A stretch of DNA of 64,000 bases from Xestospongia muta (GCA_963693285.1 OY848923.1:2614038-2678037); one strand, 5' to 3'. Shown: positions 19,387 through 32,753, counted from the stretch's first letter. Numbers and translations: made by a program. Notes: a model not told the origin generated them from the letters alone.

Positions 19387-20427
19387 GAGAACTGAGAACA
19401 GTTAAAACACCAGGTAAAATCAGAGAACAAACAGTTTAAAACACCAGAAAACAGTCAAAAATATCAGAGAACATCAGACAACTCGTGGTAACTTCCAATT
19501 GAGAACTGAGAACAGTTAAAACACCAGATAAAATCAGAGAACAAACAGTTTAAAACACCAGAAAACAGTCAAAAATATCAGAGAATTGAACATCAGACAA
19601 CTCGTGGTAACTTCCAATTGAGAACTGAGAACAGTTAAAACACCAGATAAAATCAGAGAACAAACAGTTTAAAACACCAGAAAACAGTCAAAAATATCAG
19701 AGAACATCAGACAACTCGTGGTAACTTCCAATTGAGAACTGAGAACAGTTAAAACACCAGATAAAATCAGAGAACAAACAGTTTAAAACACCAGAAAACA
19801 GTCAAAAATATCAGAGAATTGAACATCAGACAACTCGTGGTAACTTCCAATTGAGAACTGAGAACAGTTAAAACACCAGATAAAATCAGAGAACAAACAG
19901 TTTAAAACACCAGAAAACAGTCAAAAATATCAGAGAACATCAGACAACTCGTGGTAACTTCCAATTGAGAACTGAGAACAGTTAAAACACCAGATAAAAT
20001 CAGAGAACAAACAGTTGAAAACACCAGAAAACAGTCAAAAATATCAGAGAACATCAGACAACTTGTGGTAACTTCCAATTGAGAACTGAGAACAGTTAAA
20101 ACACCAGATAAAATCAGAGAACAAACAGTTTAAAACACCAGAAAACAGTCAAAAATATCAGAGAATTGAACATCAGACAACTCGTGGTAACTTCCAATTG
20201 AGAACTGAGAACAGTTAAAACACCAGATAAAATCAGAGAACAAACAGTTGAAAACACCAGAAAACAGTCAAAAATATCAGAGAACATCAGACAACTCGTG
20301 GTAACTTCCAATTGAGAACTGAGAACAGTTAAAACACCAGATAAAATCAGAGAACAAACAGTTTAAAACACCAGAAAACAGTCAAAAATATCAGAGAACA
20401 TCAGACAACTCGTGGTAACTTCCAATT
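19387..20427. repeat. 114/119-bp minisatellite, 9 monomers (unit 1)
   Basis: Monomers start at 19387, 19501, 19620, 19734, 19853, 19967, 20081, 20200 and 20314, each with GAGAACTGAGAACAGTTAAA. Lengths are 114 or 119; the longer form has five extra bases (ATTGA) in CAGAGAATTGAACATCAG. The order is S-L-S-L-S-S-L-S-S. Each monomer contains two diverged half-repeats (AACAGTTAAAACACCAGATA and AACAGTTTAAAACACCAGAA). It ends abruptly at AATTGAG then TCCTGTAG in every unit. Open frames here are a by-product of the 114-bp period being divisible by three. Confidence 0.95.
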
Positions 20428-20803
20428 GAGTCCTGTAGAAACTAAGAGAAAAGTCAATTAGCGAACTGAACAAAAACAAAAAGATAAAAATGAAAAAAAA
20501 CAGAAAATAAATAAAATAATAATTAAATAAAAAAGAACAGAAAAGAAAATGATGATCCAGCGAAGAGAAAGGATCCAACGAAGTGACGAACAAAGAGACG
20601 AGTCGCTAAGAGGGTCGAAGTGGAGAACGAGAGACGAGTCGTGAACAGGGGCGAAGTGGAGAACGAAGAGATGAGTCCTAGCGACGAAGACCCACGGGAG
20701 TCTGTGAACTAAAAAGGCTTGCAAATGGAGTCTTTTTTATTTTTTCAAGACATCTCTGTCATGCTTCATTACGACAAACACAAGGCACAAACTCGTGACA
20801 TTT
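20428..20803. other. A-rich then CpG-rich 36-bp repeat block (unit 1)
   Basis: After the satellite, an A-rich stretch leads to a short tandem repeat with GACGAGTCG at 20597 and 20633 and GATGAGTCC about 37 bp later, separated by GGTCGAAGTGGAGAAC-type sequence. Unit 4 has lost one copy and unit 5 more. No gene seen. Confidence 0.6.
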
Positions 20804-20870
20804 TGGCGGGAAATAACAACAGGCTCCAACGACGCGTGACCAATATTAATTGATTTTTAATTGATCTGAT
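20804..20870. promoter_or_regulatory. E2F-site/CpG module, right of the satellite (unit 1)
   Basis: TTGGCGGGAAATAACAACA followed by GACGCGTGACCAATATT and AATTGATTTTTAATT. It aligns with the left modules at 18304-18440 (GGCGGGAAA, ACGCGTGACC, GATTTTTAATTA) in the same orientation. Copies near 29667, 39741, 46889 and 55730. Confidence 0.4.
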
Positions 20871-20908
20871 CAACAATTAATTAAAAGTCTTCTAAATACA
20901 TAAAAACA

Positions 20909-22506
<1,598 letters not shown>

Positions 22507-22603
22507 CTGTGTTGTGTACCTTTTTCTTTACTCTGTGATTACTATAGTTGAAGCAACAATGGATTGTGAGTCATAGTCTGAGTACCCATAGGAGGAAGAC
22601 AAG

Positions 22604-23284
22604 ATGTTAAACATGATACAACAACAGATCCTTCAACAGCAGATTTCAACTGAAGCAATCTTAGAAGAGATAAAACTAGATGAGATAATTGACAATCCTA
22701 TCATTAAATGCTTTTTAACAATACTGGCTCTTCTAATTTCTCCTTTTAGTAAGAAGAAACAAAGAAGAAAACAACAACTATATCAAAATCAACTTGATCG
22801 CAAATCAATATTTATATTTAATATATTAAATATTTTATTAATATTTTAAAGGTAACATTTACAAAAAAGATGCAAAAGTTTTGGAGAGTGTTTTAAAGAT
22901 GATAATGATAGTTCTGAAACTGTTGAACGATACAATGTGATTACTATCTATTATAAATGTACCTTACATGTACTATTCCAAAACTAAACGCAATACCTGA
23001 TAAGTACATTTGTCAATTCTGTAATACTGAGCATGACACTAAATTGTCTGGTTGTGTCAAAATATTTGTTTTATTGTGTTCATTTCATATTACTAATGTA
23101 AAATATCATTATGTCGTTTTTATGTTACAAAAAATAAAAAAATCCTTACCTAAACATTCTTCTTCATTATCTTTTGTTCCTTCTATCTAACTTTACAACA
23201 GCTCCTTTAACTCCTCCAGACTTAGCAGTGATAGCAACTTCTGCTGACGCTAGAGACAATAAAAACTTGAAAAGAAAGAGTTAA
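22604..23284 (+). pseudogene. Plus-strand gene remnant at the element's right end, unit 1
   Basis: Three coding-like pieces. 22604-22849 opens MLNMIQQQILQQQISTEAIL, then a hydrophobic CFLTILALLISPF and a basic KKKQRRKQQ. About 22870-23100 contains CKSFGECFKDDNDSSE in one frame and KYICQFCNTEHDTKLSGC (CxxC, His, Cys, a zinc-knuckle-like pattern) in another. The last, after the acceptor TTTACAACAG, is about 23210-23284, PLTPPDLAVIATSADARDNK to a stop just before the right terminal repeat. I cannot join all pieces in one frame and recognise no family. Unit 1 and unit 2 keep the first piece open; other units do not. Likely an eroding transposon cargo or accessory gene. Confidence 0.33.
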
Positions 23285-23348
23285 AATTTTGGATAACTTT
23301 ATATATCGCACCGCTCACGTGATTGTACGGATGAGTGATGTGAGCAAT

Positions 23349-23392
23349 AAGGGGTTAAAATTGTGGATGACTTTCTCCGGGTAATGGCTGTC
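23349..23392 (-). repeat. Right terminal inverted repeat, unit 1
   Basis: Runs AAGGGGTTAAAATTGTGG ... CTTTCTCCGGGTAATGGCTG TC and is followed by TGTACCAC. A subterminal direct copy of GTTAAAATT-TGGATAACTTT lies about 75 bp inward (23280-23300), and CACGTG lies between them. Confidence 0.8.
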
Positions 23393-23419
23393 TGTACCAC
23401 GCCTAGGTCAGTTTGAATA

Positions 23420-24058
23420 ATGGAGGTTTCACCTGGGCTTACTTCTGCTAGCAGTCTCTTCGACTTAAGGCGACAGAGTAAACTTCCATTTCGGGATGCC
23501 TTAAAAGACTTTCTTCAGCACTACAACAGGAGGCCATCGTGGTTAGAAAAGGAGAGGTCTACTTGCTTTGTCACTTGCTCTTGATCATTGAAGGCTAAAG
23601 CTTATAAAAATGTACTGGGAGTATCTTTTTCATATTGGATTATTTTCAGTGCTTTTCTAGCTGTAGTAAGTTTACAGAGCAGTCTCAATGAACAAGATGG
23701 ACTTGGTCTTGCCTCACTCTGTATTCTCTACTCATGCTTTGTTTTTTCTGGTTTATTTACTTCGTCTGTTGTTCGTCTCTTTGGGACAAAATACAATTTG
23801 GTAATGTGCTATATTGTCATGTTAATCTATACATTATCAAATTTTTATCCTCACTGGTATTCTCTTATCCCTGGCTCTATTTGTCTTGGACTAGCATTTG
23901 GTCCTTTATGGGCCTCTCTTAATGTCCACATCACTACTGTAGCAATCCGATTTGCTCCTAATCTTAATGAGACTAGTTCAAAGTTTGCCTTAGTAAGTTC
24001 TGCTATTACTATGTGTTACTTACTCTATATTGGTATAGACTGTTCATATCTTTATTAG
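23420..24058 (+). pseudogene. UNC93 exon 1 fragment fused to element, unit 1
   Basis: Starts ATGGAGGTTTCACC (MEVSPGLTSASS) as in class II genes. The CHCCSWS region is broken by TACTTGCTTTGTCACTTGC, giving a stop at TCTTGA; the downstream frame then continues open through SLQSSLNEQDGLGLASL to APNLNET. At GACT (23971-23974) the UNC93 match ends and element DNA begins, adding SSKFALVSSAITMCYLLYIG to a stop. Truncated and frame-broken, so not a working UNC93. Confidence 0.9.
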
Positions 24059-24123
24059 AACTACTGCAATAATTGGACATGGACTACTGGTAGGTAAGTA
24101 TTATCTATTCGTACATCTATCTA

Positions 24124-24402
24124 ATGTCCCACATAGCTATCTACAATATCTATCCATCTCTATTCATCAATTCGTCTATCAACTATAATTTTTATCATCT
24201 GTCGGTATTCATCACCTTGGTTTTATTAATGAGTGCCCTTATAGTGGGTTTAGTAGTACTTGGTATGAGTACAAGATTAGAATATAGAATAAGCATACTG
24301 AAATTATGGAAGCCAAGGATAGACATTCCAATTCCTATGTCTTATTTTAATCAAATGGGATTATATGGAGTTGGAATATATGTCCTCAGCTTCTGTAAAT
24401 AA
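24124..24402 (+). CDS. Membrane-segment ORF, unit 2
   Basis: Copy of the ORF at 16179 beginning at MSHIAIYN. Differences include a Phe for Ser change (PSLFINSS) and Cys for Arg near the end (VLSFCK). Confidence 0.3.
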   Translation: MSHIAIYNIYPSLFINSSINYNFYHLSVFITLVLLMSALIVGLVVLGMSTRLEYRISILKLWKPRIDIPIPMSYFNQMGLYGVGIYVLSFCK

Positions 24403-25554
24403 CATTCATAGAATATACAACCAAAATCAGGAACCCAACCCAACTAGAAACATCTCACTGACGCTTGATTCTAAGATACAGTGCTCGTGCTCTGTGTTTT
24501 ATTAATAACAATAAAAGCCTAGAAATGGCACATATGCAAAGAATGGAATAAGGAATAAGAAATTAAAAGTTATCAAGGTCGTTAGTTGGAATTTTTAAAA
24601 TACGCAAAGATACGCAGAAGAAATAGGAAATAGGAATTGGAATGTCCATCCTCGGCGCTCATATGAAATAGAGTTTCCTTGAATCTTAATTCAATGGTAT
24701 CTTTTCTTTATTTCTATAGGCTTGATGTATTGACTGGAACAAACAGTTCTTCAATTATACCTCTCCTCATCGTCAACAGTATCCATTATGTTGCTAATAG
24801 TCAGCAAAGCCCACAACTGTTTGGTTAGCTCTTAGTATAACAAGAATCTTCGCTGGTCCTTGGCTGGATGGACCCTTAGTCCAGATAGAAAGTAAGTACA
24901 TGTATATGTAAGAAGTGGTGTGGTCTAGTTCATGTATGGACTGGAGGGTAAAGGATATATATCTAAGAAAAATAAGGTTTAAAAGTCTCTATAATGAAGA
25001 CATGCTTTTATGATGTGACCCTCTCTGTAGTCTGTAGTGTACGCTTTGGGATATTAGCATGGACTGTATCAGGACACTGAGGAGAGTTCAATATAGAGGA
25101 TGTTCTTAGTTTAGAATATATTATTATGAGAATAAAATGTGATTACGCCATTAATAAGACATTGTTTTTAATAAATAAGAAGAGATTACTGGTATTAAAA
25201 CTAGACCACCAAATAAACTTTGTAAGACTCTCTTTTTTCAGAATATCTGTGGAATCTTTATCAAACCAGTTCTACAGACCAAGACAAACCAGTTATCCTA
25301 GTTTAGCCTGAAATATTTGCACTTTTAAAATGAATCACATTTTCCACATAATCTATTTTTTTGCATACTACTGCATTATCTAAAACAAACTTGGATTAGG
25401 ATGAGGATATCCATGTTTTATTAAATTTATACTTAAAAATGTTCATCAAGCATCTGGATACAAAGCTAAGGCAATGAATTATAATTGTTCAATTGATTTT
25501 AGGTGTACATTTTAATTGTATTTTGTTGATATCCTACTACCCACTATCATGTTT

Positions 25555-26150
25555 GTTATTCTTTTAAAAAAGAATAATTTCGTTTGCTAATAGTTACGTA
25601 ATAGACACACAGACAAGTATCAAACAAGTTGGACTCAAACCCATACTAATAGACTCATTCCAATACTGAAAGCAGAGTCCTTTACTTCACTTGGTGAGCC
25701 ATGGAACTCAGTTGTATGCTCAATTTTTAAAAGAAGTGTAATAAAATTTGTGTGTAGACGCTGAACCCTAAACTTCTTAAATAGTTTAAAAAAATTAAAT
25801 GATAAATAAAGATTAATTGTTCTTTTTAACAAAAATAATTTGTTTGCTAATAGTTGTGTAGTAAACACAGACACTGAAACAAGTTGGACTCAAACCCATA
25901 CTAATAGACTCATTCCAATACTGCATATCAGAGCCTTTACATCGCTTGGTGAGCCATGGAACTCAGTTGTATGCTCAATTTTGTATTTAAGATTACATGA
26001 TAATGATGGCACAAATTTAATGCTATAAATTTTTTATCTTATCTACAATTATAAAAAGGGTAATAAAATTTGTGTGTAGACACTGAACCCTAAACTTCTT
26101 AAATAGTTTTAAAAAAATTAAACAATAAATAAAGATTAATTTTGACTATT
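25555..26150 (-). mobile_element. SINE-like pair, unit 2
   Basis: Same two copies as in unit 1; B boxes read GGGTTTGAGTCC in both, so the second has lost the consensus C present in unit 1. Confidence 0.55.
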
Positions 26151-27093
26151 AAAAGAAATAAATATCTCTGAAATAGAAATTAAACACCATTGATTGGGCG
26201 GGAAAAATATCATCAGCACGTGTACACAACTAGTAAAAGAACGCGTGACCATGATTATGGCGGGAAAATCTCAATTATTAGCACGCGACTAACAAGCAAA
26301 AAGCTTTAATAGATTTTTAATTAATTTTGGTAAAAAATGATTCTTGATTAAAATTAATGTAAAAAAGGAGATACAAACTAAATTAACAATAATAAAGAAG
26401 TGATTGATGTAGGTATAATAAATAAATGATATATAATTATATAATAATACTATAGTTGTAAAAAGATAGAATTCAGTGATTATAGTATACAGCAGCAATG
26501 ATAAGTAAACTGATTGTCATATTAGAGTTTCAAAAGAAATTGAATTCTAAACTAATTCATTTTTAATAAAAAAATTAAAAGTATAAAAATAATTGTTAAA
26601 TATTTTCAAAGTTAAAATTGACAAATTTAGTGGAAAATGTTATTTTAAGAAAATTAATACATATAACAAACTATAAAAAAAGCAAGAAAAAAATGACAGC
26701 AAAAAATAAAAAATAAAAAATAAAAAAAAGTCTTTGTAGTTGAAGAGTTCCCAAGACAGTCTCTGTAGTTGAAGAGTCCCCAAGACGTCCAGTGAAGGTC
26801 TCCAATCCAACAATTATAGGAAAGAGATGATGGTGAGTTCCCAAGAGTCCAGTCAGTCCACAAGTTGAGAACATAGAGGGAGAAAAGAGAAGAATAACAA
26901 CTGGATAACTAAAGAATGGATGAGAAGTGAATGGATGGAGAGACAGCTCACCTTTTTCACCAGTGCCGCTCCTGCAGGGAAAGAAAGAGAGAGTAGTTAT
27001 GAACTGATGGTGACAATGAGTAGATAGAGAGTGAAGAGAGACAGAGGAAGTGAAAAGGGACCACCAACACACACGCACCCTAGAAGATCAGAG

Positions 27094-27168
27094 CTTCCCC
27101 CCGCCACCTGGCGGCCTCGGATGTTAAAAAAAAATTTTTTTTTGAGGCCGCCAGGCGGCAGGGGGAAG
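27094..27168. repeat. GC-rich hairpin, unit 2
   Basis: Same 75-base structure as 19183-19257, arms unchanged. Confidence 0.75.
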
Positions 27169-27299
27169 ATAATTAATAGGGTTTGTATGGGCTGGATAGC
27201 CCAAAAAAAAATAAAAATAAAAAAAAAGAAAAGGAAAGAAGGCTTGAAAGAAGAAGATAGAAGAGAGCAGGCAGGAGAGCGACTCATCTTTTTCATCCA

Positions 27300-29291
27300 G
27301 AGAACTGAGAACAGTTAAAACACCAGAGAAAATCAGAGAACAAACAGTTTAAAACACCAGAAAACAGTCAAAAATATCAGAGAATTGAACATCAGACAAC
27401 TCGTGGTAACTTCCAATTGAGAACTGAGAACAGTTAAAACACCAGATAAAATCAGAGAACAAATAGTTTAAAACACCAGAAAACAGTCAAAAATATCAGA
27501 GAATTGAACATCAGACAACTCGTGGTAACTTCCAATTGAGAACTGAGAACAGTTAAAACACCAGATAAAATCAGAGAACAAACAGTTGAAAACACCAGAA
27601 AACAGTCAAAAATATCAGAGAACATCAGACAACTCGTGGTAACTTCCAATTGAGAACTGAGAACAGTTAAAACACCAGATAAAATCAGAGAACAAACAGT
27701 TTAAAACACCAGAAAACAGTCAAAAATATCAGAGAATTGAACATCAGACAACTCGTGGTAACTTCCAATTGAGAACTGAGAACAGTTAAAACACCGGATA
27801 AAATCAGAGAACAAACAGTTTAAAACACCAGAAAACAGTCAAAAATATCAGAGAATTGAACATCAGACAACTCGTGGTAACTTCCAATTGAGAACTGAGA
27901 ACAGTTAAAACACCAGATAAAATCAGAGAACAAACAGTTTAAAACGCCAGAAAACAGTCAAAAATATCAGAGAATTGAACATCAGACAACTCGTGGTAAC
28001 TTCCCATTTGAGAACTGAGAACAGTTAAAACACCAGATAAAATCAGAGAACAAACAGTTTAAAACACCAGAAAACAGTCAAAAATATCAGAGAATTGAAC
28101 ATCAGACAACTCGTGGTAACTTCCAATTGAGAACTGAGAACAGTTAAAACACCAGATAAAATCAGAGAACAAACAGTTTAAAACACCAGAAAACAGTCAA
28201 AAATATCAGAGAACATCAGACAACTCGTGGTAACTTCCAATTGAGAACTGAGAACAGTTAAAACACCAGATAAAATCAGAGAACAAACAGTTTAAAACAC
28301 CAGAAAACAGTCAAAAATATCAGAGAATTGAACATCAGACAACTCGTGGTAACTTCCAATTGAGAACTGAGAACAGTTAAAACACCAGATAAAATCAGAG
28401 AACAAACAGTTTAAAACACCAGAAAACAGTCAAAAATATCAGAGAATTGAACATCAGACAACTCGTGGTAACTTCCAATTGAGAACTGAGAACAGTTAAA
28501 ACACCAGATAAAATCAGAGAACAAACAGTTTAAAACACCAGAAAACAGTCAAAAATATCAGAGAATTGAACATCAGACAACTCGTGGTAACTTCCAATTG
28601 AGAACTGAGAACAGTTAAAACACCAGATAAAATCAGAGAACAAACAGTTTAAAACACCAGAAAACAGTCAAAAATATCAGAGAATTGAAGATCAGACAAC
28701 TCGTGGTAACTTCCAATTGAGAACTGAGAACAGTTAAAACACCAGATAAAATCAGAGAACAAACAGTTGAAAACACCAGAAAACAGTCAAAAATATCAGA
28801 GAACATCAGACAACTCGTGGTAACTTCCAATTGAGAACTGAGAACAGTTAAAACACCAGATAAAATCAGAGAACAAACAGTTTTAAACACCAGAAAACAG
28901 TCAAAAATATCAGAGAACATCAGACAACTCGTAGTAACTTCCAATTGAGAACTGAGAACAGTTAAAACACCAGATAAAATCAGAGAACAAACAGTTTAAA
29001 ACACCAGAAAACAGTTAAAAATATCAGAGAACATCAGACAACTCGTGGTAACTTCCAATTGAGAACTGAGAACAGTTAAAACACCAGATAAAATCAGAGA
29101 ACAAACAGTTGAAAACACCAGAAAACAGTCAAAAATATCAGAGAACATCAGACAACTCGTGGTAACTTCCAATTGAGAAGTGAGAACAGTTAAAACACCA
29201 GATAAAATCAGAGAACAAACAGTTTAAAACACCAGAAAACAGTCAAAAATATCAGAGAACATCAGACAACTCGTGGTAAATTCCAATTGAG
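27300..29291. repeat. Minisatellite, 17 monomers (unit 2)
   Basis: Same monomer family: about ten long and seven short forms. One monomer has an extra T (CCCATTTGAG near 28005). Five short monomers cluster at the right end. Confidence 0.93.
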
Positions 29292-30705
29292 TCCTGTAGA
29301 AACTAAGAGAAAGGTCAATTAGCGAACTGAACAAAAACAAAAAGATAAAAATGAAAAAAAACAGAAAATAAATAAAATAATAATTAAATAAAAAAGAACA
29401 GAAAAGAAAATGATGATCCAGCGAAGAGAAAGGATCCAACGAAGTGACGAACAAAGAGACGAGTCGCTAAGAGGGTCGAAGTGGAGAACGAGAGACGAGT
29501 CGTGAACAGGGGTGAAGTGGAGAACGAAGAGATGAGTCCTAGCGACGAAGACCCACGGGAGTCTGTGAACTAAAAAGGCTTGCAAATGGAGTCTTTTTTA
29601 TTTTTTCAAGACATCTCTTGTCATGCTTCATTACGACAAACACAAGGCACAAACTCGTGACAATTTGGCGGGAAATAACAACAGACTCCAACGACGCGTG
29701 ACCAATATTAATTGATTTTTAATTAATCTGATCAACAATTAATTAAAAGTCTTCTAAATACATAAAAACATTATAGTACACTATCTATTCTAGCTCCAAA
29801 ATTGTTAACAACAGGTATGACAGCTTCATCTTTGTAATATAATGACACAAATAATGTTGACTGAAACAAACGATTATAGTTAAACCAGAAATACCAGTCA
29901 CCAGCTGACGATACTATGTAGTCTTTTTAACCAATTGTATTGACCAGCTTTGTTGGTTAGCTTGTAATTCTATGACCCAGTCCACTGAACAACTAGAAAA
30001 AAAAAACAAAGAATGTTAATTGACATCTTTCTCTCAATGACATCCAAGTTACATGAAATATCTGTATACATGAATGTTACTGTTATAGAGACTCTAGGTC
30101 CAGTTTTGCCGCCATACCAGGTATGTCTTGATCCAATACCTCCTTTGTAACTGGCTTCTCAGTGCTATGTCCAAATGGACACAAAAAGAATGGCATTAGC
30201 TAAATATCATTTATTTATCATTTTTATCTTTACAATCATGTGTCTCCTCCACATTTACCTCCTTTTAATTTTTAGCAATATATTAAGGAAGCAAGTTCAT
30301 ACAGGCTGAAACAGGTTATGGATTGGTTACTGTATTGGGTCTCCAGACATACCTTCTCTTTGTGCTTTAGCTATTATCGGGTCAATAATTCCTCTGTGTA
30401 TTTTATTGTATACATCTTCACACAATCAAGTTATTTCCTAATATGGAAATAAGACTCTGTTAATATCAATGGAAGTTATGTGTGATTTTATTACATAATG
30501 TATTATTAATAAATTATTATTAATGAATGATTACGTGACATTTGGTCTCTATTCCATCATTGCTATGTATAATAGCTTGAAGCGTGTCATTTTCTAAATC
30601 CAATAACCGGTACATTTAGTATTTGAATATATGGATTAAGACTTAGATAGAAGTCTATATCTGTAGTCTTACCCTAATACTAGCTTTCTTTGAGATGTCC
30701 CAGTC

Positions 30706-30707
<2 letters not shown>

Positions 30708-30745
<38 letters not shown>
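30708..30745. repeat. (GA)n microsatellite, unit 2
   Basis: About 38 bp, uninterrupted. Confidence 0.95.
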
Positions 30746-30749
<4 letters not shown>

Positions 30750-31079
30750 TCAGTTAATCATCATTACTTTTGTTCGAGGAGACATCTTTTTAAATTCTTC
30801 AACTTTCTTAATAATTTCAACCTTCAACAACAGCAAAACAAATTAAACACTAGTTGTTCATAACTATTAAACTATTACTCACAGTTCTTGAAATAATATC
30901 TTGTATAAAACTTTTTCAAACTAGCAGTACTAGACATTTGACAACATGTTAAATGATTCATCAAGTCTACAATAGTAAGTGGTAGAGGTACGTCTTCACT
31001 GGTAGTTGGTGCATCAGCTGGTTGACTGGATTGAGACACTATAAATAAATGAAACAGATAATGAAGACATATATATAGC

Positions 31080-31510
31080 CATAGGCGTATCTATGGTCAT
31101 CAGACTACCAGGGCATAATTAAATATTCATGGTTATTAAAAATATTAATAATAATTATCAATAGTTATTAACTGTTAATTATGTATAGAGTCGTTCTACC
31201 TACAATCATAATTAATTACAAAGAAAAGGTGGAGTTTAGTTTTGTTTACAGAAGTACTATCCTGGAATTTTGTGCTCCTGTTCAAACTGAAATACCAAAT
31301 CTTCCAAACAGTTCCATAATGTGGAAGAAAGATCTCTCTCTATGTACAAGAGAGCTAGACTGTTGAGTCTTTGTTGTGTCATGGTCGAGCGTAAGTACTT
31401 TTTAAGCCAACGAATACTAGAAAAACTACGCTACACAGAAGCCATTTTCTTTTCTTGGATCAGTTTACCAGGGCAATGCCCTGGTATGCCCGGGGCTAGA
31501 TACGCCTATG
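31080..31510 (-). mobile_element. 431-bp hAT-derived element with transposase C-terminus, unit 2
   Basis: Perfect 14-bp terminal inverted repeats (CATAGGCGTATCTA / TAGATACGCCTATG) and a perfect 8-bp target duplication TATATAGC (31072-31079 and 31511-31518), both typical of hAT transposons. On the minus strand, 31430-31257 reads RSFSSIRWLKKYLRSTM, TQQRLNSLALLYIERDLS and on to a stop. This is the conserved hAT C-terminal dimerisation region (family pattern RSFSxLxxLKxYLRSTM...RLxxLALLxI). It ends the ORF after about 58 codons; the rest of the transposase is gone. So this is an internally deleted, non-autonomous hAT, nested inside the larger element and amplified with it. Confidence 0.88.
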
Positions 31511-32009
31511 TATATAGCAGACATTAGGAGTATAAAACAAGTTTAGTTCTTGTGTGTGATAGTATTAAATATGTCTTTAAGATTATCAATAACTGGTAAT
31601 CTTAGGTCTACAGTTGAGGAATTAGCAGAAGCTGTGATGTAGCAATATGGAAAACTAAGAAATTTCAATGATTAGTAACACTTGTTGCCATAGTAACACT
31701 GTGATGCACCAAGATTGTTGTATGCATCAGTGGTAACAAATTGTATATGTATTCATATCATATATATATGAAAGTGGCATATGATAATAAAATTTAAAAA
31801 ATAACATGTAAACCACCTGGTATACTATGTCCCTGTTGTCAGGACAGATAATTAAACCCTGATGGAAAAGGTTCCATTTTATATCATGAAGATGATCAAA
31901 CAACAACAAAGACTGTGTTGTGTACCTTTTTCTTTACTCTGTGATTACTATAGTTGAAGCAACAATGGATTGTGAGTCATAGTCTGAGTACCCATAGGAG
32001 GAAGACAAG

Positions 32010-32690
32010 ATGACAAACATGATACAACAACAGATCCTTCAACAGCAGATTTCAACTGAAGCAATCTTAGAAGAGATAAAACTAGATGAGATAATTAACA
32101 ATCCTATCATTAAATGCTTTTTAACAATACTGGCTCTTCTAATTTCTCCTTTTAGTAAGAAGAAACAAAGAAGAAAAAAAAACTATATCAAAATCAACTT
32201 GATCGCAAATCAATATTTATATTTAATATATTAAATATTTTATTAATATTTTAAAGGTAACATTTACAAAAAAGATGCAAAAGTTTTGGAGAGTGTTTTA
32301 AAGATGATAATGATAGTTCTGAAACTGTTGAACGATACAGTGTGATTACTATCTATTATAAATGTACCTTACATGTACTATTCCAAAACTAAACGCAATA
32401 CCTGATAAGTACATTTGTCAATTCTGTAATACTGAGCATGACACTAAATTGTCTGGTTGTGTCAAAATATTTGTTTTATTGTGTTCATTTCATATTACTA
32501 ATGTAAAATATCATTATGTCGTTTTTATGTTACAAAAAATAAAAAAATCCTTACCTAAACATTCTTCTTCACTATCTTTTGTTCCTTCTATCTAACTTTA
32601 CAACAGCTCCTTTAACTCCTCCAGACTTAGCAGTGATAGCAACTTCTGCTGACGCTAGAGACAATAAAAACTTGAAAAGAAAGAGTTAAA
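32010..32690 (+). pseudogene. Plus-strand gene remnant, unit 2
   Basis: As unit 1, but starts MTNMIQQQ and the basic stretch is altered by AAAAAAAC replacing AAACAACAAC, which shifts the downstream frame (ending DRKS lost). Confidence 0.3.
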
Positions 32691-32753
32691 ATTTTGGATA
32701 ACTTTATATATCGCACCGCTCACGTGATTGTACGGATGAGTGATGTGAGCAAT

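Larger units (their letters stand above)
29771..31918 (-). pseudogene. Minus-strand gene remnant, unit 2
   Basis: Same pieces as unit 1. The acceptor-like CCAG before the LENDTLQAIIHS piece reads CCGG here and in units 3-5. The hAT derivative (31080-31510) lies in the interval between the second and third pieces. Confidence 0.33.

Noticed and set aside
19387..20427. CRISPR-like array
   Set aside because: Monomers are contiguous, with no unique spacers, 114-119 bp long, in a eukaryotic intron-bearing context.
31181..31527. Two plus-strand ORFs inside the hAT derivative
   Set aside because: They are shadows of the transposase tail that reads convincingly on the minus strand.
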